Positions 23,401 to 38,400 of a stretch of DNA of 64,000 nt are shown here, piece by piece (positions within the stretch are counted from its first letter, which is position 1; each line of letters begins with the position of its first letter). The stretch covers positions 61,104,440-61,168,439 of the forward strand of contig OX235262.1 of NCBI GenBank assembly GCA_944472135.2. The letters are read 5' to 3'. The notes below the pieces were generated by a model, which did no database searches, was not told where the DNA came from, and was given only the letters and a program-made list of their open reading frames with translations. A program made the position numbers and the translations under genes. The DNA comes from Trichobilharzia regenti. Its lineage: Eukaryota > Platyhelminthes > Trematoda > Strigeidida > Schistosomatidae.

Positions 23401-26400
23401 TACGAACAAGACTGATTCAACCAATCACAGCAGACTTTGCGTAGGCAGATACAGTTAACATATAGATGACCTGACATTCGAGAAACAGTCACAAAGAGAT
23501 GCAAGGTCAAATTTCTGTGAGAAACAACCAATCAGAAGACTGTGTTTGTTTGCTTGAATAAGCTATAATAATGTACATGAAAATATATAAATACGTGTTG
23601 ATTTCTTTAATAAACTGATCTCTTGCCTGGCCCTTGTCTTCTATTGGTACAGTATAATAAGGTGAGTAATGTTGAGGTTAGGCGTCGAGTGCTAGGTAAG
23701 GAGGGGAAATCAATCAACGAGGCTGTGAAGCAGTTACATCGACTGAGATGGTTAGGACATGTGTTACGTATGCCTAGTCATCGCTTTCCCCGACAATGAG
23801 CAATGTTAGCTGAAATAGGCTCATACTGGAAAAGGGCTAGAGGCGGTCAAAACAAAACATGGCACCAGTCAGTGAAATCTGCAACAGTTAGTTTAAGCCA
23901 GCCACGTAGGAAGGTGTAGACTTCTAGCCTGGTTGGGGTCCTCGGGACGGTAAAAACCGATGGCTGGAGATAATTTGTGATATGGCTAAAAATCGTTCTC
24001 AATGGCTGGCGAAGATGCATCCACTCTTTGTGACTTATTATTTCCAGTGAAACTATATTGTTTTTCGTTATCACTATTCCTTTGTATCACACCTCTGTTT
24101 ACTGTCTCTATTATGCTTTTTTTCTACTTTCTTCTCTTGTTTTGTGTGCTACAAGTATAGAGTGTGGCGACTTGAACTGGTGCACATCGGTGCAAAGTTC
24201 TATGTCGAATACAGACAGACAGAAAGTTGAATATCCAGCTTGTTAATTTTGAAAGATAGACTGTCTTATTCTTGGTATATATGATATTAAACAATAAGTT
24301 TTTATCTTATTGAATTATTCTCTAGTATCTTTTTTTTTCTGTTTATTTTCAGGTTATTGCTGGTCTGGCTGACTTGATTGAGTCTGGTGTTTCTGGTCCC
24401 TTTTTGATCATTTGTCCATTGTCGCTAATATCTGTTTGGTCTGACGAGTTAGCAACGTTCGCACCTCGACTTCCATGTATGGTTTATTATGGTTCAATGA
24501 AAGAACGTCTAGAACTCCGGAAATTTATTCGTAAACGTATTCATATATCTCTTGATGGCCCAATAAAAGTCCCTCTATTTAAAGTGTATGAAAGATCACA
24601 GAATAATGGCTTTGTAGAAAAAAAAGCTATGCCTCAGTGTAACGAAGGTCAAGCAGTTTCTAGTAGTAGTGATAATTTATCTTATCAAACAAGTTCATTC
24701 TGTTCAGAGACTGAAGAAAATAACTCTATTGTTTCACTTTCTGTTAGCTCTTGTTCATTACCTAGCTACTCTTCAGCACCAAAAAGAATGCGTACACACA
24801 AAGATGAAATGAATATTTCTCAAAACCATGAGATAAAATATTCCTCTATTGATGTAGTCGATAGTATAATTTCTGAAGTATTGTCAAGTTTTGATGATCA
24901 TGAGGACAAAAATGTGTTAAAGGATAACTCCAGTCCAAGTTACTCAGGGGAAGAAAATTTCAAAATTAAAATTGATCCTGAAGCTGAGAAAATGTCACCA
25001 AATGAGACTGAAGAAGGACGTTCGGATTGTTTAGTCAATAGAAACGTAGGTGTACCTGATGCAATGCCAACAACACCCGTCCAAAATCATCATACGGAGA
25101 ATAATTGTATAAATATTACAGAATCACCATCAAGTGAAGCTATTATATGTGATGACGTTCAACTTCAAAGTGCTAGGGATGAATATCCCACTGAGGATAA
25201 AGAACATATGTGCTGTAACCAAACAGAAACGGTAGATCCTTGCATATCTAATTCCAATGTCGAAGAGGATTGTGTCATTGCTTCTCCATCAAAAATCAGC
25301 TCTAGCTCACTTCAGATTTATACAGAAGATGAAAATTCTTCAGTTCCTCCTGAGATTTCAGGAGAACATACTGATGTTACAGTTGGGTGCACGCAAGATA
25401 ATACCCCTACTGATTTGAATTCATCTTGCCTTACTGATGAGAAGGCATCATCTGATTTCCCATCTAGCTTGCCATTATGTAAACCCACAGTAACTGATTC
25501 TACACAAACTGAAGATCAACTGATAGCTTTAGCTCATTTAGATGATATTATCACTAATGTTATTAATGACTACCAAAATACAAATGCGGAAACAATCGCC
25601 GACTGTGAACATTCAGAATCTTCGACAAATACTAAACTTACCGGCAATATATTCACAAGCTGTATAGAAGAACAATCAACAACCGAAAAAGTTCATATTG
25701 ATCACGCAAATAATGATCGGAGCGGTAACCATGATCTACAACAGGAATATCATTTAAACATAGATTCACACTATGAAAGCTCAACATATTCTACTTCTAA
25801 CAGCTCAATATCTAAGGAGGTCAATTCATCCAGTTTCAAGACTTGTCCAATCATACTGACAACATTTGATGTAGCTATTCGTGATGCAGGTTACCTGAAG
25901 AATGTTCCATTTAAGGTGAGTCTAACAAAAGTGTGTGTGTGTGTGGATGATTTGAGATGGATGCATTTTTCTCTGGAGATGAACATTATTTTATCATGAT
26001 AACATCTTTCTTCTTTTTTTCGATGACTAACTGTTTAGGCGTTGATTATCGACGAAGGACATAGACTAAAGAATCCTTTATCAAAATTATACAAATGTTT
26101 GACAAAATTTTCAGTTGGTTTACGTCTACTCGTCACTGGGACACCATTACAAAATCGTCTTTCTGAGCTTTGGTCATTGTTGCATTTTATACTGCCTGAA
26201 ATATTTACTTCACTGGCTATGTTCGAAGTTAGTCTAATTTATTTATTTTTTAAAATATTTTTAATCAATAGTTTTTGTTGCGGAATTTTTAAAAATGTTT
26301 TCATATTAAAGATTTTATTTTTCTGAAATTTCATTTATAAGAAATTTAAAACACTCACTCCCTTTGATAAATTTGAATAAGGCATTTAGAAGACAAATTT

Positions 26401-29400
26401 CGTGAGATGATGGTATCATTTGGTAGTTTCTTTACAACCGCTTTGCAACTAACATGGTTCACAATTATTATTATTATTATGTCCTTTAATTCCTAGAGGA
26501 ACATAGGGCTTCAGCTGCGCTTCTCCATTGCTTTCGGCTCGCTGCAAAAGTTTTCACCCCGCTCCAAGTCTGCCCACATGCTTTCATCTCCTCCTCACAT
26601 GACCTCCTCCAAGTCACCCACTTCCCTTTAGGGTTCCACTCGAGCGATGGCTTGTCTAGTGATGTCACTTGATGGTTTCCTCAGAGTATGGCCAATCCAT
26701 CTCCATTTCTTCTTGCCTATTTGTTTCACAATCGGTTCCTGGTTGGTTGGTTCGCTCATTGCCAGAGATCCCTGTTGCTGATCTTTTCTGGCCGGCCATC
26801 TGACCTTGAGTAGTACTGAGCGGAGACAACTGTTAATGGAGGTCTGAAGTTTGTTTGAGATGCTCTTTATGACGCGCAGAGCAAGTCTCTGATCCGTATA
26901 GTAGCACTGATTTCACATTGGAGTTGAAAATCCGGATCTTATTTTTGATGCTGAGTGCTGTTGACCTCCACACAGACTTCAGAGTGACGAAAGCTTGTCT
27001 TGCTTTTCCGATTCTGGCTTTGATATCCTCATCAGTTCCGTCGCCTGTAGTTGAAACGATGCTTCCCAGATAGGTAGGTAAGTAAAAGAGGTTGTTTCTT
27101 TGAGGTTCCTCCCATTTATGCTGGCTGATTGTTGTCTGTTGTTGCTGCTGTTGGTGTTGGTCAGGAATCTTCATCACTTCTGTTTTATCTATGTTCATTT
27201 GAAGTCCTATCTTTGATGCTTCTTCTGCCAGCCTGTTGCTTTTCACTTGCATATCTGTTAGTTTGTGGGAAATCAGACATATATCATCGGCGAAGTCCAG
27301 ATCCTCCAAGTTTTTTGTGTGAGTCCATTTTATTCCTGTTTCCTCATTGCCCGTTGTCTGTCGCATTATTCAATCTACTGCAATCAGGAAGATCATTGGC
27401 GATAGTAGACAGCCTTGCCTCACTCCCATCCTCACTTCGAAGGCTTCCGTAAGTTTCCCGTTGTGGATTACTTGGCATGCAGCATTGTCGTATAACTGTT
27501 GAATGAGATGTATAATTGTCGATGGGACCCCGTAGTGACGAAGTAGTCGCCAAATCACCTCTCGATCGACGCTGCGCTATCGAAGGCCTTTTCAAAGTCG
27601 ATGAAGTTGAGATAGAGAGGTGGCTGCCATTCCAAGCTTTGTTCAATGATGATCCGTAGTGTGGCGATTTGATCAATACACGACTTGTTTCTCCTGAATC
27701 CGGCCTGTTACGGTCGAAGTTCTTCATCCAGGGCGTGTTTGATTCTCTCCAGGATGATGCGGCTTAGTATTTTGCTTGGGATGGACAAGAGCATAATTCC
27801 GCGCCAGTTTTTGCATTGACTTAAGTCTCCTTTCTTTGGTAGTTTGAATAAGTATCCTTTCTTCCAATCCTTGGGTACTTTGCCCTCCTTCCACACCTCC
27901 AGCAATGGCGTCATCAAGTCCGCTATTGTCTCTGGGTTCACAATAATAATATAAAATAAAATGCATGACTCAGTTGTATAAAAAGCAAAAGTACATTCGA
28001 ATGACCAATCGTATTTAAATAGGTCAAGTAGTCCATGGTAGGCTAAGGTTGAAGTCTGTTGTTTTTTGTGCTCACTGTGCACACTGATTAATCCAAAGTG
28101 CTTCCATTACTTCAATAACCTTGAATTAGAGTTATGTGAAATAATTGTGAAACAGTCATTAATATTGATTTTGTGACCTAACATTAATAAGTGTTTTGCA
28201 ATGGATCATGATGGATTTCTATTCAGACTGATTGCATTTGGATTTTCTGTATGTTTTAATAGCCATTTTGGAACATGTTCTTTTCAACGACATTGAAACA
28301 TTCTATTGATTCTACCTGTATAGATGTCACCGCAAGCTTCAGGTGAACTTGTAGATACAGTTTGAAGTAGAGTCCACAGAATTCCGTCCTTTAATCGTAG
28401 GTACAGGGATCGAAAATGTTCGGCAAGTTAGAAAAAGAGATGCGGTGTAGAATATGTATTTGACGACTGACCGAAGTCTTTGAGCTGTCAACTGCATAAT
28501 CTGGTCAGCCTTGAATGGTAGGTTAATAAAGATAGCTTTCTTTGGTACAGAAGCTGTCTTCTCTAGACGTGGTCTATCCTTACTGTGACAAGTGATGAAG
28601 TTCCCTGGATAACCATTAGTTAGTAAAACTGAATGTATATGTCGAAGCTCATCCATTAATGTGTCACTTTTTGCAGATTTTTCGGGCCCTTGAGAACAAA
28701 CAGTTCACTAGGGAACGATTACACTCGATAGGGGAACAAAACTGATGGAATGAGGATATTGTCTACTCCATGTCTGTTTACAAAAACTAGATCGCCGAAT
28801 CATTCCATCATCTGTCCTAGTCATAGTAATATCCAGGAAACCGAGTTTTTTTATTCAATTTGTGCTTGGAAGTCACTCGGATATTTTTGGATGAATATGA
28901 TTAAATAGGGTAATAAAGTTTTCAACAGATTTACTATTATTTCCAATAATGAGAATATCATAAGAAATGTCACATGATGAAATCGGCTGAGAAACATTCA
29001 GATAGCAATCGTCAGGTATATAATTTCAGAGGTACAGAAAACTGGACACTATTCTTGAAGAATGATATTCACTCAGGTTGAATATTTTTTGTTTAGTTCA
29101 GAAATGATAAAATGTTATCTAATGAAGCAAAGAAGATTGGCTTCTAAAGTTGTATGCTGCAGTTATACATCTATCGGAAATGAACGTAAAGTTTGTTAAG
29201 GTGTATTCAGCTTTCTCGCAAAAAACAATTATCTAGAGAACTTGAAGAATAAGCTGAATAGACGTCATTCATGTTGCGAAATGGTGTTAACGGTCAGTCA
29301 AGGTCAAATCTTGAGTAGGACTATCAACTCATCTGCTTACATCTGTAAGCTTTAACTTTTAAACTTAAATGACCAGATGATACTGGTACAGTATTCGTCC

Positions 29401-32400
29401 TGGAAAACGTCCCTTCATAGCTGATTATTCCAAGATGTCTGCTTTCTTTCTATTTTCTCTATTATCCGGTTTATCTTTTGAGAAAATAAATCAAGTAATT
29501 CGGCGAATTTTTCCAAGAAACATTCTTGGGACTCTAGCAATTGAGGCAGTAAAAGTATAGTGTTTGCGATAGCTACAAGCAGTATTCTAACATAATTAAC
29601 TGAACCTAATCTGATACACTACCTATATATATGAGTGCAACTTATTGTTCACAATCATATCAGTGGTAACTACACAAAACTGAGCCTCGATGAATACATA
29701 TCAGTGGGTTAAGCGCTCAAACGTCAGCAATTGGATACCTCCCCCTCCCAAGTTGAGATTCGGCTCCACCAGAATCTAACAATCAACACTTAACAAAATA
29801 CATGCATTCCAATATTAGAAAATCATGTCAACTTATTTTTGACAGAAAAAAATGTCATCTTAGCCTAATGAAAGAATAATTTTGTATTTTACTTATTTTT
29901 ATAACTGCTGCCTATTACTTATTTATTTACTCATTATTCCCTTGGGTTCCGAATTGAATTTTCGACCTTCAGTGGCACATCTTCATTCTACCCTTTTCTT
30001 TGTAGTCTGTTTAGCTGGCTTCGTGACTGCCTATAATCTTTCATTTCCTCCTCATACGATCTTCTTCGTATCACCTTCGGACACACGCATAACTTGTCGC
30101 TTCCGATTCGGGTTCCACTCGAAGGCCTGGCGTGTAATGTCGTGCAACAGTCTCCTCAGTGGATGTTTAATCCATCTCCCTTTCCTTCTATATATTTGGT
30201 GGGTGAGATGTTCTTAGCTTGTTCACTGAACTGCCAGAGCTCCTTGTTTCTTATCCTTTCTGACTAGTTAGCTATCTGATCTTCAGTTTTGAGGCATGTT
30301 CGGAATGGGTTTCATGACACGCCAAGTCTTTGAACTATATAGAAGCACTGACTTGATATTAGTATTGTCGAAAGCGATCTTGTTCCTTTTACTGAGTACA
30401 ATAGATTCCCAGACTGATTTCTGCCGATGAAGGTCTATTGTTTATCAGAGTAATATAGCATCTTTAGCAAGACCACCACTCTTCAAATGCACAACTAATT
30501 TTAATAAAATTAAAAAAAACTACTTCTCCCCGCCCCGAAAATATTTTTCCCCATTTATTTATATTTTAACAGAGTTGGTTCGATCCTGCTGTATTATGCA
30601 ATGCATCTGGTCAAAATCGTTTAGTTGCTGCTGAAATGGAAAGTTCCCTAATTACAAAACTTCATCAAATTATTCATCCATTCATACTTCGTCGATCAAA
30701 AATTGAAGTTAATTTAAAATTACCTCCAAAGAAGGAAATAGTACTACGAGTAAATATGTCACCTATTCAAAAGGTGATTCATTTCACAGTTATTTTGTAT
30801 TGCTTAGATTCTCGGGGTTTTTTTGTTGACTTGTTATTTAAACTAGCCTTAAACCAACAGTACTATCTACATTCCTTGATTAATTAGTGTTGAAAATCAA
30901 GAAATGATGAAAGTTAGAATTCATGGTGTGGTGAGAGCTGGCTACTAACCAAATTGGTAGACAGTAATTTACATCAATGTTTACGTCCCAGTATTAGTCG
31001 TGGGGAAAATGAGAACAAAGACTGATTCAACAACCAGTCACAGTCACTTTGCGTAGGCGGATACAATTTGCAGATAGACAATCTGAACTTCAAAAAACGA
31101 CCACAAAGAGATGAAAGATTAACGTTCAGCGATATCCATGCTGAAAATTCCATACTTGTACCAAAAATACAGTGTGGAATCAAGCTGTAAATCTAAAAAA
31201 AAAAGAAACCACCAATCAGAAGACTGTGTTTGTACATGAAAATTTATAAATATGTGTTGATTTCCTGAATAAGCGATCTGTTTCCGGGTCCTAGTCTTCT
31301 GTTGTTACAGTGGACCATTGGATTCTGTCTCAGAGGCTGAATGGTCAGTAATCTGGCTTCGTAGCCTAACGGTCTTGGGTTCAGTACGTGGTGCGACTAT
31401 GGGTGTGTACTGCTGAAGAATCCCAGACTAGAGTGAAACAGGTGTCCAGTACTCTGTGGCTTTTGATGATTCTCCTACTATGATACCAATATGTGATCAT
31501 ACTTGGAATGTAGAAATGTTAAATATTGACCTTCTGCCAACTAACTAACTAACCAATTAGCTGTGAATGCAAACTACTCTCTACATACTTTGGTTTCTGG
31601 TAGACCAGTCTTGCCATTATCTTTCACATACCAAATGTGGTTCATATCTTGTTATTTACGTTATACGTATAGGATAACTCAGTTGTGAGTGTGAAACAAC
31701 TGGAATAGCACAGTGCGTCGGTGGCATAGCGGTTACGACGTTCGCCGACCATGGTCCGGGGTTCGATCCCCGGCCACTGACGCATTCCTTTACCTCACTC
31801 AGCCAAAAGTGAAGCTGGTGAAGAGGAAAGGTTGGACATGAGGCTAGCAACCCCATCCTGTAAAAATAAATACTGCTACAGAAACTTCAAGCCTTTAGCT
31901 TGAAGCCCTATGTTCCACTGGGAACGTGAAGGAAAAAAAGGTTCTAGTGGCTGAATGGAATACGGGTTCGCCTTTTAACTAGAAAGTACTGAGTTTGAAT
32001 GCCGTGAGCTGCGTACGGATAAAGTGTCCTGAATCAAGACAAAATATCTGTCCAGAACTCTCTGGTTTGTGTAAGTGAGTGAATCAGTGATAAAGTGCTC
32101 GCTAATCAATCACTCGATCCAGGGTTCGATTCGCAGCCGATGGAAACCTAAACCTCTCTAAGACAGTACTAAGACAAATAAGGAGGAGAGTTTGGACGTG
32201 AGGATAACAACCCAGCACCGAGAAAAACGATCATAAAGTCAAAAGAAAACGGATATCATTCACCTACTAACACATAAATAAATATGCACTGCATAACCAG
32301 TGGATGTATTCAGATGTGGCTTTTTAAAAAAAGTTATGTGGAAAGTATTCTATGAAACAAAACGTTATCTATTAGTTATGTTTGGCACTATGTAATGGGA

Positions 32401-35400
32401 GGATTTTTTAATTTTATTTTTGATTACAGCTTGGTTCCACACTGCATTTTTGGTACATGTATGGAATTTTCAGCATGGATATCGGTAGCCAAACTTTTGC
32501 AGGCCGACCATAGATATCAGGTGTGCGTCGGCAGGGGATCGAACCTCGGACTATGTGCATGGTCGGCGAGAGTCCTAACCACTGTGCCACCGATGCACAC
32601 AAATAAGATAAGAGATATTGATACTTACACCTCCTGGCTGCTGTTTTAGCAGATATATTCAAGTCCAACAAAATTGAAGCATGCAATCGACGAAACAACT
32701 TGCTACTGTCGATATGTCGATGACATATTTGTAGTGTGCAACAATGAAAGTTATGTTTCCCACCTACTCAGATTATTGAATGACGCACATACGAATATTG
32801 AATTTAATATGGAACATGAAAGTGATAGAAAGTTCCACTTCGTCGACATTGCCATGCAACGCCTAGAAGATGGTAGTTTTCAGAAGTCAATTTACTGAAA
32901 GCCTACTTGGAAAGGACAATACCTACATTTTAATAGTTTTTGTCGAAATAGCTTTAAACTGGGACTAGTCAAGACTCTATACTATAGAGCTAGGAGATTA
33001 TGCTCTATAGAGAAATTAGAGGAAGAATTTATGTTTCCCGAAAAGATGTTGAAAGGCAATGGTTACCCTCAAAGATTCATCAATAAGTATGGTAGATCTG
33101 AAGTCACAAATGTCAAACAAATCACAGTGGAGAAAAAGCCAATCTACATTCAGCTTGATTGTAAAAATGAAAACATTGTAGCAATGGTCAGCAGAAGATT
33201 GAGGATGTCTCTAGGCAGATCCTATCCTGCAGCTAAACTCGTTCCCGTCTATCGAATAACTTACTCTTTGGTGCAATCGAAAGTCGATGGATACCCTTCT
33301 CATGTTAACTCCAACTGTATCTGCGGGAACAGTTACATTGGAAGAACAGAAAGAAGGGCATATCTACGATTTCCTGAACATCTACCAAAAAGCCTCTGTC
33401 TAAAGGAAACAAATGCTTTAAACATTGCCATCACTAGGCATCTCCGTTTACACGGGTCATGAGGTGGACATCGCAAGATCAGTCAGAATTGTCAGTAGGC
33501 AAAAGAGTTCAATTCTCTTTAAGTTTGACGAAGCACTCTCTATCAAGCGCCTGAAACCCAACCTTTGCGTTCAGAAATAAGCAGTTATTAGCCTTTCTTT
33601 GTCCTTGTGACTGGACATTGCCACCCTCTCTCATCTGATTACGTAGTGCTAAAAGTTTCCATTATGTATGATCATTACTGTTTGGGATAAAGTGTTTATT
33701 ATTATATGTATTATTATTGAATGGATACATTTATTGATTTTTGCTTAAAAATGAACTCTTTGCAAGTATTTTAAAATTGTCTCTGTAGATATACGTAATA
33801 ATGACTTTGGCCTGTAAGTAGCTGATGAGAAGGCAACGAGATAAACAATGGTAACATTTTATTCTGTGTAAACTTGTTCTTGCTTTATTCAAATTCATAA
33901 AGGAGAATAAATGTTTGAAATTTCTTTAAGGCTAGGAGGATTGGAAAATGTGATGCGCAAAGGTTCAAAGTAGATTGCTAAAATTAATAAACCATTATTA
34001 TGATTATTCCTTTGGGTTCCAAGTGGATTATACAACTTCAACAACACATCTCTATTTCACTCTGTACTTTGCAGTCTATTTTAGCTAGTTCTACGATTAT
34101 CACTAAATATTATACGATAGAAATATAATGAAAATACGATGACGAAGAAACAACAGGAGTGTTTGATATAAGAGCCATACAACTACCAGGATGAACTTCA
34201 AGATTTTGAAGTACTTTTATGACCAAATCATCTTGGATTTACTCTTAATAGTTATGGAAGTGTATAAGATCATTGATTATGCTATGAGCTGTTTCCTTTT
34301 TTAGCCGGAAACATTTTCAACAAAACTCCTACAAATCATATTTAGCGTATATTTTACATAATAAGAAATTTTCTATAGTTTGGTTTGTAAGGGTTAGTTT
34401 TGTTTTTACGAATTGATCACGGATTGATATCAGCTATAGAACCATTGAAAACCAGTACCTGAGTACTGGACAGCTGTTTCCATCGTCCTAGTTTGGGAAT
34501 CATCGGCAGTACTCACCAACACACCAGGGTTCGAACCCAGGACCTTCCAGTTACAAGACAAGGCCACCGGGACTCGATTCAATGGCTCATGAGGATGGAT
34601 ATCCCACCTACGACAATGGTTGGGGTTGCGCTAAAACACGAATTGGTAGAAGCTAAAATTCATGGGCTGGCCATTGAATCGGTCCCAGTGGCTGAATGGT
34701 ATACGATTTTGTCTTGTAACTGGAAGGTCCTGGGTTCGAACCCTGGTGTGTTGGTGAGTACTGCCGATGGTTCCCAAACTAGGACGATGGAAACAGCTGT
34801 CCAGTACTCAGGTACTGGTTTTCAATGGTTCTCTAGCTGATATCAATCCGTGATCAACTCGTATGAAAAATAATAAGAAATAGTTTTGTGAAACCGCTTT
34901 CTCATGTAATGTTTATATTTTAGCGGATTTTCACCTCAAGATTTTGCATAGAAGTGCAACAGCTCACGTTGTAATACCTCATAAAAACACGCAAAAGTGG
35001 GGAAAATAAATGCGGAGTGAAACTATAATAAACTGAAATCTATACGAAGAAGAATAATGAAAATTCTCAAAAGGGGGTGTTAATATCTACGCTTTCACGG
35101 ACTCTTAGCTTCTTGAGCATCCTAGCATTCTATGCCTCCATGTTTGGTTAGAAATAATAATCAAAGGTTTCTTGGATTGTTGCTATATTTTTTGTGACTG
35201 TCCCTAGCTACTTTTTCTCAACATAATCCTCAATAAAGACTGTGACTGGATATACGTAACGTGTGTTTTAGGTATATCTCAGTCGATGCAGCTTCACGAG
35301 CTCATCGATGCGTTGGCCTTCTTTATTTAAGACACTACACCTAACTTAACTATATCACACACATCTGTGATGAATATTTATTAATATTTTCATATCTTCC

Positions 35401-38400
35401 ATTTTCAATGGCCATATGCCACAGTGATAAAGAAGAATAGGCGAAACTATCGCTTAGTAGATACATTCTTTAGTGAAAAGCCTTAAATTATGCATGCATG
35501 AAAAATGACGATATTTAGTGTGAATGTCAAGTGATTTGTCTATCCAAGGGTTTTATCTTTTTGTCAAAGGGTTTAATGATCCGATCTCGACAGAAGTTCA
35601 TTATGTATATGCACAGCTAAATAGACCCAGCTCAGAATGATGTCTGTTTGTAAAGCAGTTCACCATGTAATATAGCCAATCCAATAGCACATGAGATAAC
35701 TACTTACCAATTTCCTGGGAATAATTCTGCATATTTATTCACAGTGAACACAAGTGACTTAAGTCAGCCTTGTATAAGTCATAATTCTACTGATGTGTGT
35801 GTGTGTGGTTTGCAAGAACAAATAGATGAAGAAACTATATACTATTGACTGAGATGATTAGTCGCATACCACCCATATATCAACCAGTAGTGCTTGCTAG
35901 TTAGATCTAGGTGATCCAAACATCGGACGGTCGTTTCACTCGTTTGGGGTCGAGCTCATCAGCTAAAACAGTCGAATCAGTTCAAACCGCCCGATTTCTT
36001 GCTAGCTACTCAGTCGAACCTTTTTTTCATTTTTTCACGTTCCCAGTGGAGAGGCTTGAAGTTTCTGTAGCAGTGGTGATTATTTTTAGAGGATGGGGTT
36101 GCTAGCCTCATGCCCAACCTTTCCTCTTTACCAGCTTTATTACTGACTTAGCGTGGTAAAGGAGTGCGGCGTTGGCCGGGAGTGGAACCCTTAACTACGT
36201 GAGACGTGGTCGGTGAGCATTCTACCTCTGTGCCACCGACTCGGTCGAACTGGTGACACCAATAATGAAATTTACCGTTTTTCCAAATTAGTTAGCAAGC
36301 ACTACTGGTTGATATAAGTAGTATACAACTACTTATGTACATCAATCAGTAGTATACGGTTTTATGCAAATATATTTGCTTTTTTCATTACCATTTACAG
36401 TATCAAATAGATCACAGTAGGTGTGAGATCTGAATAATTTTGTTTCCCTAGGGAAACTATGGTGAAAATTTTCCACTCGAACTGTGTGTACCTTTCAAAT
36501 TGTGAATTTGAAATCGATTTATATTTACTCATCTCTTTTACCAACCACTTATCTGCACATGCCTTTTTATTATTATTATTATTTTTTTAGAAGTTATATG
36601 ATTATATTGTTGATATTCTACTAAAAAATCAAAATCTGTGTGATTTGAGTGCTTTATTAAGAAATAAATCAAACAATTACAGAGTTGGATGTACATGGAC
36701 TTGTATTGATAAATTTAATATACTTGAGGAGTCTGCAACCCGTCATAAACGTCGTCGAAATAAGTCTCATTCTCCTCGACTCACTAGAAGTACAAGGTGA
36801 GTTAATAGAGAATACTTTTGGTTGAATAAAATTTTTCAACAAAAAAATACCCAATACTAATAAGTAGTTCATCAGTAGTTTATTATTTATACTAATATTT
36901 AGCTATACTTTATTTGGTTGAATTGAAGTGGCTGTAGTGATTGGATTGATTTTCTGGGTTAGGATTGTTAGCCGCACATCCAACCTTCCTTCTTTTTTCG
37001 GAGTGGGGGTGGGGGTTTGAGTGGTCAGTAAACTAGGCGAAGTTAAATAGCGTTATCTACTAGGCCAGTTGGGTTACAATCACCAATTGGTGAGCAGAAG
37101 AAAGAATTGATACTCTTTTCGATAACTTCATCGTCAGGCTCTACAGTTATATATACATTATAGTGAATGAATGAATTAGTGTTATGAACAACATTATGGT
37201 TTAAATAACATCGAATCAATAATATTGATAGATTACAGCTCAGTAGCATCAACATAAAATAAGCTGAATGTCAGACAGACAAATTAGGAAAGATAATATT
37301 ACAAATTTATGAATTTATAGTCTCTACTGAAGGTTGGCCAGGGCAGTAGTAGGGGCTGGACTTGCTTCTTTTGAACACAGGGCACTAGTTGTTTGAGTAG
37401 AATTGCAACAGCCTCCGCTGTTCGGAGCATGCGGTGCTCCAATGATTTTGGCAGTTTATTAAGCACCAGGCAGATTATAGAGAAGGATTCTTCTACGCTG
37501 GCTGGCTTTGTGGCCGGTTTGCACCAGATGGTCCAATATCGAACTGGTAATGGTTTCCACTACACCTTTACTTAGCCATGGGGGGAGATGTTCTCGAGCG
37601 AGCACGAAAAATCAAGTTCTTAGAGCAACGGCCAATATAACTGGCTCCATCATCAGCGCAGTTGAATCGGTAGATACAATTTGAAGTGGCCGGCTAGTCT
37701 AGGTACTTCATCTTTCAGTCGAGGTAGCACCATCGGTCGTGTAGATAATAATACGTGTTGATATACGTGTTGAGCAGAAGAAATCCGAAAGAAGCTAGAT
37801 ATTTCACTTACCTACGCAGTATGGTTACAGCTGCAGGCGGTGAGATGAGAATATTAGAGCTAGGATTTGGAAAGAAACAAAGGTTTTTATTGTGCCGAAA
37901 CCAATATGGAAATCTGCTGCACTGAGCATGAAAAAAATAATGTCAGGTTAGTTATTCTATATAGTTCACAGGCTTCGCGGGTCACATAAAGCATTTTCAA
38001 CAAGCTACTGCAGATTTCATCAACAACTGCCTTCTCCAGCTCAATAGTGAAGATCGATGACAAGTCGGAAAAGATAAGCTATGTGGAACTCTGGTAACTG
38101 AACAAAACAGCCAATAATCTACCTCCAACAAATATGCAGAAGTGAATGACATGTGTGGAATCCTGACTGAATTCTATCAGTTAAGTTTATATTGTGGTCA
38201 CCAGTCTATGTGATGCACTTTGAAATGATGTTACTTGGCTAGTAGCAATCGGTAAATCCCTTTGACTTAAGCTTCATTCTTATTGGCACTCTTCAGTAAG
38301 GTGTATCTGAATCCACGAAAGGACTGATGTCTCCTAAGAGATTCTAACCCGCGTCACCCATCGCGGCAGACACAGACAGTACACTTCACATATAATGCTT

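Noticed and set aside
26486..26668. Small basic protein gene
   Set aside because: It is the C-terminal end of the SR2-like LINE, truncated by frameshift.
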